Assembly: GCA_963782475.1 (NCBI GenBank)
Contig: CAWAJW010000012.1
Location: forward strand, 620,001 to 684,000
Origin: CAVQBP01 sp963782475
Lineage (GTDB): Bacteria > Bacteroidota > Ignavibacteria > Ignavibacteriales > Ignavibacteriaceae
Reading direction: 5' to 3'
DNA length: 64,000 nucleotides
Part shown: piece by piece, positions 1 through 9,220 of the stretch
How the letters are laid out: each line of letters opens with the position of its first letter
How positions within the stretch are numbered: the first letter of the stretch is position 1
Notes under the pieces: generated by a model
Told to the model about the DNA's origin: nothing
Seen by the model: only the letters and a program-made list of their open reading frames with translations
The model's database searches: none
Position numbers and translations under genes: made by a program

Positions 1-2
1 TT

Positions 3-344
3 TCACCAAGAATTAAGGGGAAAAATACCCCGATGAAAATCTTTTCTTATCTTTCATCTGGCAAACCAATCTTAGCTACAAATATCGATTCTCATACACA
101 AGTATTAGAACCTTCATGTGCTTATTTAGTTAACCCCGAGCCGAAAAATTTCTCAATCGGTCTTCGTGAATTAATTGAAAATAAGGAATTAAGGGAGAAG
201 TTAGGAAGATGCGGGAAAGAATTAGCACAGAAAAATTATTCCAGGGAAAGCTATAAAAAGAAGGTTGAAAATATTTATTCTAAGATTCTTTTGCATGGCT
301 TTATATCAAATTCAAATTTGAGTAATACACACGCAAGTCTCTAA
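3..344 (+). CDS. Glycosyltransferase group 1 (GT4-like), C-terminal fragment
   Basis: The reading frame is open from the left edge, so this is the 3' end of a longer gene; the Met at position 33 is internal. The visible 113 residues match the C-terminal Rossmann half of GT4-type glycosyltransferases: the SPRIKGKNTPMKIFSYLSSG stretch and the following GKPILATNI are the usual nucleotide-sugar-binding part, followed by the helical tail (RELIENKELREKLG). It would transfer a sugar onto a lipid-linked or protein acceptor at the inner face of the cytoplasmic membrane. The stop is 4 nt before the methyltransferase start, so the two are co-transcribed. Donor and acceptor cannot be deduced. Family call is firm. 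Confidence 0.85.
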   Translation, partial: SPRIKGKNTPMKIFSYLSSGKPILATNIDSHTQVLEPSCAYLVNPEPKNFSIGLRELIENKELREKLGRCGKELAQKNYSRESYKKKVENIYSKILLHGFISNSNLSNTHASL

Positions 345-348
345 AAGG

Positions 349-1074
349 ATGCCTATTCAATCCCAAAAAGCTGATATCGAAACTTCTTCGGAAGATTATG
401 CCCGGAGATTTTCAGGAAAAATCGGAGAATATTTTTTAGATATTCAAACTAAAATTACATTAGATCAGCTAAAGCCATATCCTAAAGCATCGATACTTGA
501 CGTTGGCGGAGGGCACGCCCAGATTGCAGTTCCTCTTGTAAAATCAGGCTTTAATTTAACAGTAGTTGGCAGCGATGATGTTTGTAAAGAGAGATTAACA
601 AAGTTTTTAAACAAGACTTCATTTAAATATAATACTTGCAATTTGCTTTCTCTTCCTTTTGAAAATAAAAGCTTTGATATAGTTACCTGCTTTAGGTTAT
701 TAACACATGAAGATAATTGGCAGGTGCAGATCTCTGAGCTTTGCCGTGTAGCTAAATTTTCGGTTATAATTGATTATCCTGATATTAGAAGTTTTAATAT
801 CTTTTATAAGATTCTTTTTAAAATGAAAAAGAAGTATGAAGGGAATACAAGAACCTTTAGAAACTTCTCCCGTAAAGAATTAGCAAGAGAATTTGAAAAA
901 CATGGTTTTAGATCTCCGGTTTTTAAGGCAGAATTTTTTCTTCCCATGGTAATTCATAGGGCTTTAAAAAACGTTAAATTTCTGGGGATGTTAGAAAAAT
1001 TTTTTTATATTATAGGATTAACCAAATATCTTGGTTCTCCTGTAATATTAAGAGTAGAAAGAAAAGAACAATAA
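349..1074 (+). CDS. Class I SAM-dependent methyltransferase
   Basis: 241 aa. Motif I DVGGGHAQI (about residues 51-59) is the glycine-rich SAM-binding loop, and NLLSLPFENKSFDIVTCFRL (about 100-120) gives motifs II/III of a Methyltransf_11/25-type Rossmann fold. The C-terminal third is basic and hydrophobic and probably shapes the acceptor site. It lies 4 nt after a glycosyltransferase and upstream of a sugar epimerase, so the likely job is O- or N-methylation of a glycan or its lipid-linked precursor; that role is inferred from context only. No secretion signal, so cytoplasmic. The ATG at 349 is kept because the frame and operon spacing fit. Confidence 0.85.
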   Translation: MPIQSQKADIETSSEDYARRFSGKIGEYFLDIQTKITLDQLKPYPKASILDVGGGHAQIAVPLVKSGFNLTVVGSDDVCKERLTKFLNKTSFKYNTCNLLSLPFENKSFDIVTCFRLLTHEDNWQVQISELCRVAKFSVIIDYPDIRSFNIFYKILFKMKKKYEGNTRTFRNFSRKELAREFEKHGFRSPVFKAEFFLPMVIHRALKNVKFLGMLEKFFYIIGLTKYLGSPVILRVERKEQ

Positions 1075-1112
1075 TTAGCTAGTAATTCATTTCACAGCGG
1101 AGGAATCAATTT

Positions 1113-2096
1113 ATGAAAATTCTGGTTACCGGCGGAACCGGATTTACAGGTAAAGCACTCGTTAAAAGACTCTTAAATGAAGGTCATCAGGTTGTTGCTT
1201 TGGATTATAAGGAAGGTTTGAAAACACAGGAATTGAGAGATTGGGGAGCAGAGGTAATTATAGGAAGTGTTGTAGATAAGGAAATAGTTGAAAAAGCAAT
1301 GGAAGGTGTTGATATTGTGCACCATTTAGCGGCAGCATTTAGAGAGCTTAATGTCCCAAATAATTATTATGATGAGGTAAATGTTGGCGGTACAAAAAAT
1401 GTTCTTGAATCTGCATTTAAACATAAAGTGAAAAAATTTATTTATTGCAGTACTTGCGGAGTTCATGGCAATATTGACAACCCTCCTGGCGGTGAAGATG
1501 CACCTATTCAGCCTGCTGATTATTATCAACGAACTAAATATGAAGCAGAACCGATAGTCAATGACTATAACAAGAAAGGATTAAAAACCGTAATTCTCAG
1601 ACCCGCTGCAATTTATGGCCCTGGTGATCCTGAAAGATTCTATATGATTTTTAAGAAAGTGGCTAAAGGTTCATTCCCTATGTTCGGCAACGGCAAAACA
1701 TATTATCATCCACTCTATATTGATAATTTAGTTGACGCATTTTTACTAGCTATGGAAGGTGATAAAGGAGTCGGCGAGGCTTATTTAATTGCTGATGAAG
1801 AATATCTTGAAATAGAAAATATTGTAAAAAAGGTTGGCAAAGCTTTAAATGTTGACGTAAAAATTAAGCATTATCCAGTCCTCCCCGTTGTTGCTGTTGG
1901 TCATATTGTGGAAAAAGCTTGTAAACCTTTTAAAATTGCTCCTCCGATTTTCCCCCGCAGAGTTGATTGGTATAGACAGAATAGGGCTTTTAAAATAGAT
2001 AAAGCAAAAAGAGACTTAGGTTATAAACCTAAGGTTGGTATTGATGAAGGTTTACGCAGAACCGCTGAATGGTATAAGAAAGAAAATTATTTATAA
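1113..2096 (+). CDS. NAD(P)-dependent epimerase/dehydratase (extended SDR)
   Basis: 327 aa, the normal length for an extended short-chain dehydrogenase. The N-terminal GGTGFTG (residues 7-13) is the nucleotide-binding GxxGxxG loop. The catalytic pair is Y138-x3-K142 (YYQRTK), with the expected upstream Ser/Thr in YCSTCGVHG (about 111-119). RPAAIYGPGDP is the usual family segment after the active site. Such enzymes epimerise, dehydrate or reduce nucleotide sugars, or act on sterol-like substrates; the exact substrate is not visible. A GGAGG ribosome site lies just before the ATG. It sits between a methyltransferase and an acyltransferase, so a nucleotide-sugar role in the glycan cluster is the best inference. 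Confidence 0.88.
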   Translation: MKILVTGGTGFTGKALVKRLLNEGHQVVALDYKEGLKTQELRDWGAEVIIGSVVDKEIVEKAMEGVDIVHHLAAAFRELNVPNNYYDEVNVGGTKNVLESAFKHKVKKFIYCSTCGVHGNIDNPPGGEDAPIQPADYYQRTKYEAEPIVNDYNKKGLKTVILRPAAIYGPGDPERFYMIFKKVAKGSFPMFGNGKTYYHPLYIDNLVDAFLLAMEGDKGVGEAYLIADEEYLEIENIVKKVGKALNVDVKIKHYPVLPVVAVGHIVEKACKPFKIAPPIFPRRVDWYRQNRAFKIDKAKRDLGYKPKVGIDEGLRRTAEWYKKENYL

Positions 2097-2111
2097 AAAT
2101 ATTTTTTATTA

Positions 2112-2852
2112 ATGAAACAACAAAAAAGTCATGATGCAGTGACATCGGGAGGATCTGTTTTATCCAGGTACCAGGATGTTGTTGTCGGCAGCCATTCACT
2201 TTTGAAAACAATTTATTTTGAATGGTGCATGTGGCTGTCAAAAGTGCCCGGAGCCTTGGGATTAATTTTCAGGAAAATTTTTTGGTCCCGGCTTTTTGCT
2301 TCCTGTGGAAAAGGGGTATTTTTTGGAGAGAATATAATTCTCAGGCATCCAAACAGGATACATATCGGAAATAAGGTAGTAATCAGCGACGGCTGTATTC
2401 TGGATGCCCGTAATGAAGAATCGTTTAATGTAATACAATTAGGTGATAATGTAATTTTATCAAATAATGTAATGATATCATGTAAAGGAGGGACTGTTAA
2501 AATAGGCTCCAATACAGGGCTCGGGGCTCAAATGATAATTCAAGCTGTTATGAAAAGTCCGGTTGAAATTGGAGATGATGTCTTTATTGGTCCAATGTGC
2601 TATATTACAGGCGGCGGGAATTACAATACTGATCGTTTGGATATTCCAATTTGGAGACAAGGATTAAAAGAAATGGGTAAAACTATAATTGGAAGTGATA
2701 TTTGGCTTGGAGCTAACGTAACAGTCCTTGGAGAAGTTGAAATAGGAAGCGGTAGCATTGTTGCTGCCGGAGCTGTTGTCTCAAAATCCATCCCTGAAAA
2801 ATCTGTCTGCAGAGGAGTTCCAGCAAAAGTTTTTAAAACAAGAGGTGAATAA
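2112..2852 (+). CDS. Left-handed beta-helix (hexapeptide) acyltransferase
   Basis: 246 aa. From about residue 75 the protein consists of imperfect hexapeptide turns (IGNKVVISDG, IQLGDNVILSNN, IGDDVFIGP, IGSDIWLGANVTVLG, IGSGSIVAAGAVVSKSIPE), ending with the CRGVPAKVF signature of WbbJ/maltose-acetyltransferase-like enzymes. The first 70 residues are basic and partly hydrophobic and may contact the membrane or acceptor. It would move an acetyl (or other acyl) group from acyl-CoA onto a sugar, as a trimer in the cytosol. It follows the SDR gene by 15 nt, and 101 nt separate it from asnB. The family is sure; the acceptor is unknown. Confidence 0.88.
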   Translation: MKQQKSHDAVTSGGSVLSRYQDVVVGSHSLLKTIYFEWCMWLSKVPGALGLIFRKIFWSRLFASCGKGVFFGENIILRHPNRIHIGNKVVISDGCILDARNEESFNVIQLGDNVILSNNVMISCKGGTVKIGSNTGLGAQMIIQAVMKSPVEIGDDVFIGPMCYITGGGNYNTDRLDIPIWRQGLKEMGKTIIGSDIWLGANVTVLGEVEIGSGSIVAAGAVVSKSIPEKSVCRGVPAKVFKTRGE

Positions 2853-2953
2853 CCTCAATCGAAAAGAGATTTTTAATCTATATTAAAATTTTTCCCCAGA
2901 CAAAAAATAATTATTAAAATATTAGAAATTTCTAACTTACTCGGAGCATTGGT

Positions 2954-4879
2954 ATGTGCGGTATCGCAGGGATCTTATCTCAAAATAAAGAACAGCTTAA
3001 TTATATCAGCAATGTAACAAAATCTCTAAGCCATCGTGGACCGGATAACGAAGGTTTTTTTCAGGATGATAATATAGCTTTAGGTCAGCGAAGGTTAAGC
3101 ATTATCGATCTATCAAATGGAAATCAGCCGATTTCAAATGAAACCGGGGATCTGCAGTTAATATGCAATGGAGAAATTTACAATAGTCCTGAATTAAGAG
3201 AATCATTATTAAAAGACGGGCATCATTTTAAGACGTCGACCGATGTTGAAGTGATTTTACATTTATATGAGGATTTTGGAAAAGATTGCATCAAATATTT
3301 AAGAGGAATGTTTGCCTTTGCTGTCTGGGATAGTAAAAATAAAGAGCTGTTCCTTGGAAGAGATCATTTAGGACAAAAACCGTTATTTTTTTATAAAAGG
3401 GACGGACTTTTTGTTTTTGCTTCTGAAATAAAAGGTATTCTCGCTACAAATTTTATTGAACCTGAAATTGATATCAATGGCTTATGGCATTACATATCTC
3501 TAAGGTTTATACCGGATCAATATTCATTATTTAAAAATATTCATAAGCTTCCGGCAGCAAGCTGGCTTTTTCTAAAAGGAAATGAAGTTAAAATAGAAAA
3601 GTATTGGGAATTAGATTTCAGCAATAAACTGCCTAACAATGAAAATGAAGTTATAGAAGGATTGAATTCTGTTCTACTCGATACGGTTAAGATGCATTTA
3701 TTAAGCGATGTACCTGTCGGTACTTTTCTTAGCGGCGGTATCGATTCAAGTATTATTACTGCAATGGTTGCAGAAATTACAGGTGAACCTTTTCCGACTT
3801 TTTCAATTGGTGTCGAAGAAAATGATTTTAACGAACTGCCTTATGCGCAAATGGTTGTAGATAAATATAAATTAAATGGGTACAATAGAATTGTAAAAGC
3901 CAATCTTATAGAATTAATCCCTAAAATGATTTACCATATGGATGAACCTTCCGATCCTTTTGGTGTCGGTGTTTACCTTGTTTCACAGCTTGCCAGCGAA
4001 CATGTGAAAGTAGTAATGGGAGGAGACGGAGGTGATGAAAATTTTGCCGGGTATGATAGGTATGCCGGTAACAGGATTGTCGATTATTACTGCATGGTTC
4101 CTAAACCGGTGCGCAGTTTACTTGCTAAGGCTCTTATAAAAAGCATACCTGAATCTTTCGGATATAAAAGCCTCGCACAGAAAATTGCATGGTTAGACGC
4201 AATGTCGCAGCATAAAGATGGTGAGCGTTATGCTGAAAGTATGAGCTTTTTAAGGTTTACGCACGAAGCAAAACAAAAATTGTTCAAAAAAGAATATCAG
4301 GATGAAGTTGAAGATTTCGATTCTATTTCAAAAATATTGAAGCACTTTGATTCTTCAAATATTAAAGAGCTTGTCGATAAAATGCTTTATACCGATTTAA
4401 TGACAAGGATGCCAGATCATCTCTTGACAATTGCCGATAGGATGTCAATGGCTCATTCAATTGAAGACAGATCTCCATTGATTGATTATAAACTTGTTGA
4501 ATACGCTGCCTCTATACCTGGCGATTTAAAATTGAAAGGGAAAAATCTAAAATATATTTTAAGAAAAACTGCTTCAAAATATCTTCCGGATGAACTCATA
4601 TACAGGGAAAAACAGGGTTTCGGTTTTCCAATAGCTATTTGGATGCGTACTGATCTTCGTATCTTTCTTCAAAATTTATTCAAACAATCCAAATTTATTT
4701 CATTGGGAATTTTTGATGGAGATTATATCTCCAATATAATAAATGAACATCTCTCAGGAAAAAGAGATCATAATTTCAGAATCTGGATTCTTCTTAATTT
4801 GGAAATATGGTACCGGATATATTTCGAAAAACAATCGCTGGATTCAATAAAAGAATTTATCAATAAGATAAAAGTCTAA
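2954..4879 (+). CDS. asnB: Asparagine synthase (glutamine-hydrolysing)
   Basis: 641 aa, a full-length class II amidotransferase. It begins MCGIAGIL, so Cys2 is the N-terminal nucleophile of the glutaminase domain (about 1-210, with SHRGPD and CNGEIYN). The synthetase domain carries the PPi-loop SGGIDSS at residues 260-266. Together they make asparagine, or amidate another carboxylate, from glutamine and ATP. AsnB paralogues are common in surface-polysaccharide clusters, where they may amidate sugar acids, and this copy lies among glycosyltransferases, so it need not be the housekeeping asparagine synthase. The start is fixed because Cys must follow Met. It sits 101 nt after the acyltransferase gene and 27 nt before the next glycosyltransferase. 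Confidence 0.92.
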   Translation: MCGIAGILSQNKEQLNYISNVTKSLSHRGPDNEGFFQDDNIALGQRRLSIIDLSNGNQPISNETGDLQLICNGEIYNSPELRESLLKDGHHFKTSTDVEVILHLYEDFGKDCIKYLRGMFAFAVWDSKNKELFLGRDHLGQKPLFFYKRDGLFVFASEIKGILATNFIEPEIDINGLWHYISLRFIPDQYSLFKNIHKLPAASWLFLKGNEVKIEKYWELDFSNKLPNNENEVIEGLNSVLLDTVKMHLLSDVPVGTFLSGGIDSSIITAMVAEITGEPFPTFSIGVEENDFNELPYAQMVVDKYKLNGYNRIVKANLIELIPKMIYHMDEPSDPFGVGVYLVSQLASEHVKVVMGGDGGDENFAGYDRYAGNRIVDYYCMVPKPVRSLLAKALIKSIPESFGYKSLAQKIAWLDAMSQHKDGERYAESMSFLRFTHEAKQKLFKKEYQDEVEDFDSISKILKHFDSSNIKELVDKMLYTDLMTRMPDHLLTIADRMSMAHSIEDRSPLIDYKLVEYAASIPGDLKLKGKNLKYILRKTASKYLPDELIYREKQGFGFPIAIWMRTDLRIFLQNLFKQSKFISLGIFDGDYISNIINEHLSGKRDHNFRIWILLNLEIWYRIYFEKQSLDSIKEFINKIKV

Positions 4880-4906
4880 TTAACAACAAAAATAATACGG
4901 GTAAAT

Positions 4907-6046
4907 ATGAAAATTGGGTTCATGGTTCGGAATCTCAATGAAAGGGGAGGGATAAATGTTTATACTGTCAATCTTATTGAAAATATACTTAAACAAAATA
5001 CCAATGATAAATTTATTATTATTTATAATGATAAAAAATTCTTAGGGAAATATTCTTCTTTTCCAGATGTAAAAGAATTTTATATAAAATCTAAGAGTAA
5101 AATTATATGGGATCAAATAAAAGTACCGCGTATTTTAAAAAGAGAAAAGGTAGATGTTATTTTTAATCCCAAACTATCTATTCCTCTTTTTACAAGATCA
5201 AAAAAAGTTTTGATGATCCATGGAGCTGAACAATTTGCAGTCAGGTCTGCATTCCCCTGGCATGATAGGATTTACGTCCAGATTTTTATGCCCCTATATA
5301 GTTTATTTGCAGATAAAATTTTAACCGCTACAAAATTAGGAGTCGAAGATCTTCGGGGCTATTTTCATTTTATAAATAAAAATAAATTTTCTCATGTACA
5401 TGAAGGGGTTCACGAAAGATTTAGGGTGATTAACCGGGATGAATTAAATGTTATAAAAAATAAATATCAATTGCCGGACAAATTTATTTTGTTTATTAGC
5501 GGTCTGACCCCGCTGAAAAATTTTGGCAGGGCTATGCATGCATTTGATATTCTGGCGGAGAAGTATGATTATAATTTTATTGTGACCGGTTTTAGAAAGT
5601 TTAAGTTCGTAGAAGATTTGGAACAGATTGAAAAACTAAAGAATAAAGATAAAATAAAATTTTGCGGATTTGTTCCTGATGAAGATCTTCCTGCATTTTA
5701 TAACTTGGCATCTCTTTATCTTTTCCCCTCTCTTTATGAAGGATTTGGTCTGCCGGTCCTTGAAGCATTCGCGTGCGGCTGCCCGGTAGTAACGACCAAA
5801 ACCGGCTGCACAAAAGAAGTAACAGGTGATGCAGCGCTCCTTGTTGATCCTTATAACATTAAAGATATCGCAGAAAAAATGGAATTAGTTTTAACCGATC
5901 AAAAATTAAGAGAAGAATTAATCTCTAAAGGTTTTGAAAGAGTGAAACATTTCAGCTGGAAAAAAAGCGCTGCTGAAACAATGAAAATTTTTCATTCGTT
6001 TGCAGAGCAAGGTGACAGCCTTTCACTTGAAGCAAACGAAAATTAA
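4907..6046 (+). CDS. Glycosyltransferase family 4-like
   Basis: 379 aa, GT-B fold. The N-terminal domain starts MKIGFMVRNLNERGGINVYT, the usual acceptor-side opening with a Gly-Gly turn. The C-terminal domain has FILFISGLTPLKN and the EGFGLPVLEAFACGCPVV stretch containing the E-x7-E donor-binding signature of retaining GT4 enzymes. It would add one sugar to a lipid-linked glycan at the cytoplasmic face of the membrane. It lies 27 nt after asnB and 18 nt before a flippase-like membrane protein gene, probably in one operon. Donor sugar is not predictable from sequence alone. Confidence 0.9.
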   Translation: MKIGFMVRNLNERGGINVYTVNLIENILKQNTNDKFIIIYNDKKFLGKYSSFPDVKEFYIKSKSKIIWDQIKVPRILKREKVDVIFNPKLSIPLFTRSKKVLMIHGAEQFAVRSAFPWHDRIYVQIFMPLYSLFADKILTATKLGVEDLRGYFHFINKNKFSHVHEGVHERFRVINRDELNVIKNKYQLPDKFILFISGLTPLKNFGRAMHAFDILAEKYDYNFIVTGFRKFKFVEDLEQIEKLKNKDKIKFCGFVPDEDLPAFYNLASLYLFPSLYEGFGLPVLEAFACGCPVVTTKTGCTKEVTGDAALLVDPYNIKDIAEKMELVLTDQKLREELISKGFERVKHFSWKKSAAETMKIFHSFAEQGDSLSLEANEN

Positions 6047-6064
6047 GCAGAAATTAAAATAAGA

Positions 6065-7057
6065 ATGAACAAGAAATTAAAATCTTCCCGGTTATTATTA
6101 TTTTTAAAGCTTGGACTTGGTATAGCTGTAATAGTTTTTTTCTTCTTTTATTTTAATGTAGATGAAATAATTCATACAATAGAAAAAATAAATTTACATG
6201 AAATTATAATTTTATTTTCAATTTATATTTTCGATCGATTATTTATGGCTTATAAATGGGGGCTATTAATCAAATCTTTTAAGAAAGATATTAGATTCTG
6301 GGATTTGGCTAAGGCTTACTTTTACGGTTCTTTTACAAGCCAGTTTATGCCTATATCTATCAGCGGTGACCTTGTTAGATTCTACTCGGTTTCAGGAAAT
6401 GGATTATCAAAAACATACCTATTTTCTTCTATGGCAATAGAGAAAATTTTCGGTTTTTTTTCGATGGTTGTTGCTGTTATCCTGGCAATTATTTTATACA
6501 GTTCTCCTTTATCAGCAAATAAAGATTTTTTTAGCGGCTTATTCATCGCTATAATTTTACTGGTGATAATTTCCATTGTAATGTTCTTAATATTTAGAAC
6601 AACAATTGTTACAAATTTATTGGAAAAATATAACGGCAGGTTTAAAGAACGAATTCTGAATATTGTTTCCAGCTTTAACTTCTTCTCGCAAAAAAAAGAA
6701 ATTCTTACAAAGTTTTTTCTTCTCTCCCTGGTCGAGCAAATTTTTCCTGTTATCGGAGTTTATATTTTAGCACATTCTTTAAGTATTGAAATTTCTTTCC
6801 TGCAGGTTTTATTTGTTGCAAGCCTTGGTCTTCTACTGGCAAGATTGCCAATTTCGCCGAGTTCAATTGGAGTGCAGGAAAGTGCTTTTGTCGGGCTTTT
6901 TATTTTAGTCGGATTAAAAGGGGAATCGGGATTTGCGCTGAGCATAACAATGAGAATTTTGGATATGCTTTATCCTTTGCCGATAATATTGATTTATCTT
7001 TCGGAGACAATGAGATTATTAAAAAAATCTAAAGGTAAAGAATCCCAGCTTATTTAA
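6065..7057 (+). CDS. Flippase-like integral membrane protein (UPF0104/LPG_synthase_TM family)
   Basis: 330 aa with about eight hydrophobic segments, starting near residues 10-28 (LLLFLKLGLGIAVIVFFFFY). Family-typical features are the second segment ending in a short basic loop (MAYKWGLLIKSF), the SQFMPISISGDLVRFY motif, and the LPISPSSIGVQESAFV segment. The family includes the membrane part of lysylphosphatidylglycerol synthases and AglD/flippase-like proteins next to glycan genes. A role in moving or modifying lipid-linked intermediates is likely but not shown. It ends this glycan operon; the next 313 bases carry no gene. Confidence 0.85.
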   Translation: MNKKLKSSRLLLFLKLGLGIAVIVFFFFYFNVDEIIHTIEKINLHEIIILFSIYIFDRLFMAYKWGLLIKSFKKDIRFWDLAKAYFYGSFTSQFMPISISGDLVRFYSVSGNGLSKTYLFSSMAIEKIFGFFSMVVAVILAIILYSSPLSANKDFFSGLFIAIILLVIISIVMFLIFRTTIVTNLLEKYNGRFKERILNIVSSFNFFSQKKEILTKFFLLSLVEQIFPVIGVYILAHSLSIEISFLQVLFVASLGLLLARLPISPSSIGVQESAFVGLFILVGLKGESGFALSITMRILDMLYPLPIILIYLSETMRLLKKSKGKESQLI

Positions 7058-7370
7058 CTCTCTATTATATGCAGCCGGATTAAAGGGAGCTGTCATATCC
7101 CCGCCTTATCTTAATATGTTACATCTGTTCAAAATTTTGTTACAATAATGGTTGAGAGATCTTATTCTTTTTCCGATTTTAAAGCTGTAAAAGTCAAATT
7201 CTCATAATCATATATGAAAAAAGATAATATTTTATGAAAAAATTGCCGAATTGAGTTATATCTATAAATGATTTTATTCATTTATTTTATGGTAAAATAG
7301 ATATATGTTAATGGGACGAATTTTGATTACAAAATACTAGGATATATGAGACTAATAAAAAGCAAACCAT
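7058..7370. other. Intergenic region between glycan block and secreted-protein block
   Basis: About 313 bases without a credible coding frame. It is AT-rich in its right half. I see no tRNA, convincing rho-independent terminator or repeat. It presumably holds the promoter for the SGNH-hydrolase gene that begins at 7371, but no promoter element can be pointed to with confidence. Confidence 0.5.
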
Positions 7371-9191
7371 ATGAAAATTACAAGTACAAATTTAATTATA
7401 ATTACCATTTTTCTATTCAGTTCTCTTTTCGTATACTCACAAAATAATACTGCTCCTTTTATTCGTGTTATATCTCCGAACGGGGGAGAAAAATGGGAAG
7501 CAAACTCAACTCAAGCCATTACATGGGAGAGCAGCGGTGTTGATAGTGTAAAAATTGAATATTCTTTTAGTGCTGGATTAGTTTGGCATTCCATTGCAGC
7601 TTCTGTAAACGCAGCTTCTGGGGAATATTTTTGGAATGTTCCCAATGTACAAATCGACGAAGTTTTAATTAAAGTTGGTGATGTTAATAATTCTTCTCTT
7701 TATGATATTAGTGATAATCAATTTAAAATATATATTAACAATCAACTTAAAAGGCTAAAAAACCTTAATCAAGTAACTGCTACCAGCAGCACTGCAGTAA
7801 AAATAATGCCTTTAGGTGATTCAATAACTCAGGGGGATGGAAATGATTCACAGCAGGTAGGTTATAGATCAAAACTATTCGACTTATTGCAAACAGCAGG
7901 TTATAATTTTGATTTTGTAGGAACTCAAAGTTCAGGGACTTCATACTCAGGGAATCCAAATTTTAATCCCCATCATGAAGGTCACGGAGGTTATGAAACA
8001 ATGCCCCCATCCAGCGATCTACATCATACTCTTGGTGAAAATATTTGGAGAAATATTATAAAAAATTCATCTAATGTGGATACAGCAGGACATTGGTTAT
8101 TACATAATCATCCTGATGTAATTCTATTACATATTGGTACAAATGATTTGGATTTTAATGGTACAGATTGTTATGGAAATTTTAATAATAAACCTCCTGC
8201 TACCATTGCAAGTGATATTCATAAAATACTAGATACTGTAAAAATTTTCGATTCTAACATAACCACCTTTTTAGCCAAAATAATATATAATTCTCACTCC
8301 ACTGCAACAGCCGATTCTTTAAATAAGGCAATTCAAGCTATGTATAATGGCCTTTCTTCACCCCAGAAGGAAAAAGTCAAGCTTGTTAATACCTATGATA
8401 CAGTCACTTATTCTGCGGATTTTTCCCCCCCATTTGGGATTGCATGTAGTTTTGCTGATTTACATCCAATCCAATTGGGCTATGATAAAATGGCTGGTAA
8501 GTGGTTTCTTGCTTTGCAGAATTACCTACCTCTTTTACAATTAAAAGTTTTTTTGCAAGGGCCCTATACAGGCGGTGGTTTAATGTCTCTCGGTATAAAC
8601 AGTTTATTACCTACAACTTCACCATACCAGGATATTAATAATAATTCTGCATATTTAAATGGAAGTAATTATGTAGTAGTACCTTACTCTATTCCATCTG
8701 ATATTACTGATTGGGTTCAAATTGAAATAAGAAATAGTGATGGTACAACAGTTGTTGAATCAAAAAGCTGTTTTTTGCGTGATAACGGACAAGTGATTGA
8801 TCCCGATGGTTTAAGTGAAAATATTTCTTTAGGTTCGTCTGTTGTTAATCCGTTAAGTACTTATTATATTGTAGTAAAACATCGAAACCATTTGGCAGTA
8901 ATGAGCTCAGATTTGGTGGAATTAAATGGTTTAACTTCTTATGATTTTACGACAAACGGCAGTGCTCAAGGTACAAATCCAGAAGTAACTTTAAGCGATG
9001 GTAATTTGGCGATGTGGGCAGGTGATGTTAATGGCGATGAATATATAGATGGAGATGATGTGACTGCAATATTCAATGCACAAGGTTCACCTGGAAATTA
9101 TTTAATACAAGATCTAACAGATGATAATTATGTAGATGGAGATGATGTAACTTATACATTTAACAATCAGGGAAATTCGGGCATTAAATAA
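7371..9191 (+). CDS. Secreted SGNH/GDSL hydrolase with C-terminal dockerin-like domain (unit 1)
   Basis: 606 aa. Residues 1-23 are a signal peptide. Residues about 30-122 form an Ig-like domain of the Kre9/KNH type (SPNGGEKWEANS...ITW). The SGNH esterase domain spans about 143-385: block I GDSIT (149-153, Ser151 nucleophile), block III GTND (256-259) and the DLHP block with the catalytic His (363-366). Then comes the FLQGPY...VVKHRNHLAVMS module common in secreted FCB proteins. The tail holds two EF-like loops, DVNGDEYIDGDD and DLTDDNYVDGDD, the layout of a type I dockerin. It has no T9SS sorting domain of its own. A T9SS protein gene follows 29 nt later, suggesting a docked pair. Probable carbohydrate esterase; substrate unknown. 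Confidence 0.87.
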   Translation: MKITSTNLIIITIFLFSSLFVYSQNNTAPFIRVISPNGGEKWEANSTQAITWESSGVDSVKIEYSFSAGLVWHSIAASVNAASGEYFWNVPNVQIDEVLIKVGDVNNSSLYDISDNQFKIYINNQLKRLKNLNQVTATSSTAVKIMPLGDSITQGDGNDSQQVGYRSKLFDLLQTAGYNFDFVGTQSSGTSYSGNPNFNPHHEGHGGYETMPPSSDLHHTLGENIWRNIIKNSSNVDTAGHWLLHNHPDVILLHIGTNDLDFNGTDCYGNFNNKPPATIASDIHKILDTVKIFDSNITTFLAKIIYNSHSTATADSLNKAIQAMYNGLSSPQKEKVKLVNTYDTVTYSADFSPPFGIACSFADLHPIQLGYDKMAGKWFLALQNYLPLLQLKVFLQGPYTGGGLMSLGINSLLPTTSPYQDINNNSAYLNGSNYVVVPYSIPSDITDWVQIEIRNSDGTTVVESKSCFLRDNGQVIDPDGLSENISLGSSVVNPLSTYYIVVKHRNHLAVMSSDLVELNGLTSYDFTTNGSAQGTNPEVTLSDGNLAMWAGDVNGDEYIDGDDVTAIFNAQGSPGNYLIQDLTDDNYVDGDDVTYTFNNQGNSGIK

Positions 9192-9220
9192 TAAATTATT
9201 TAATTAATGAGGGTCTCGAA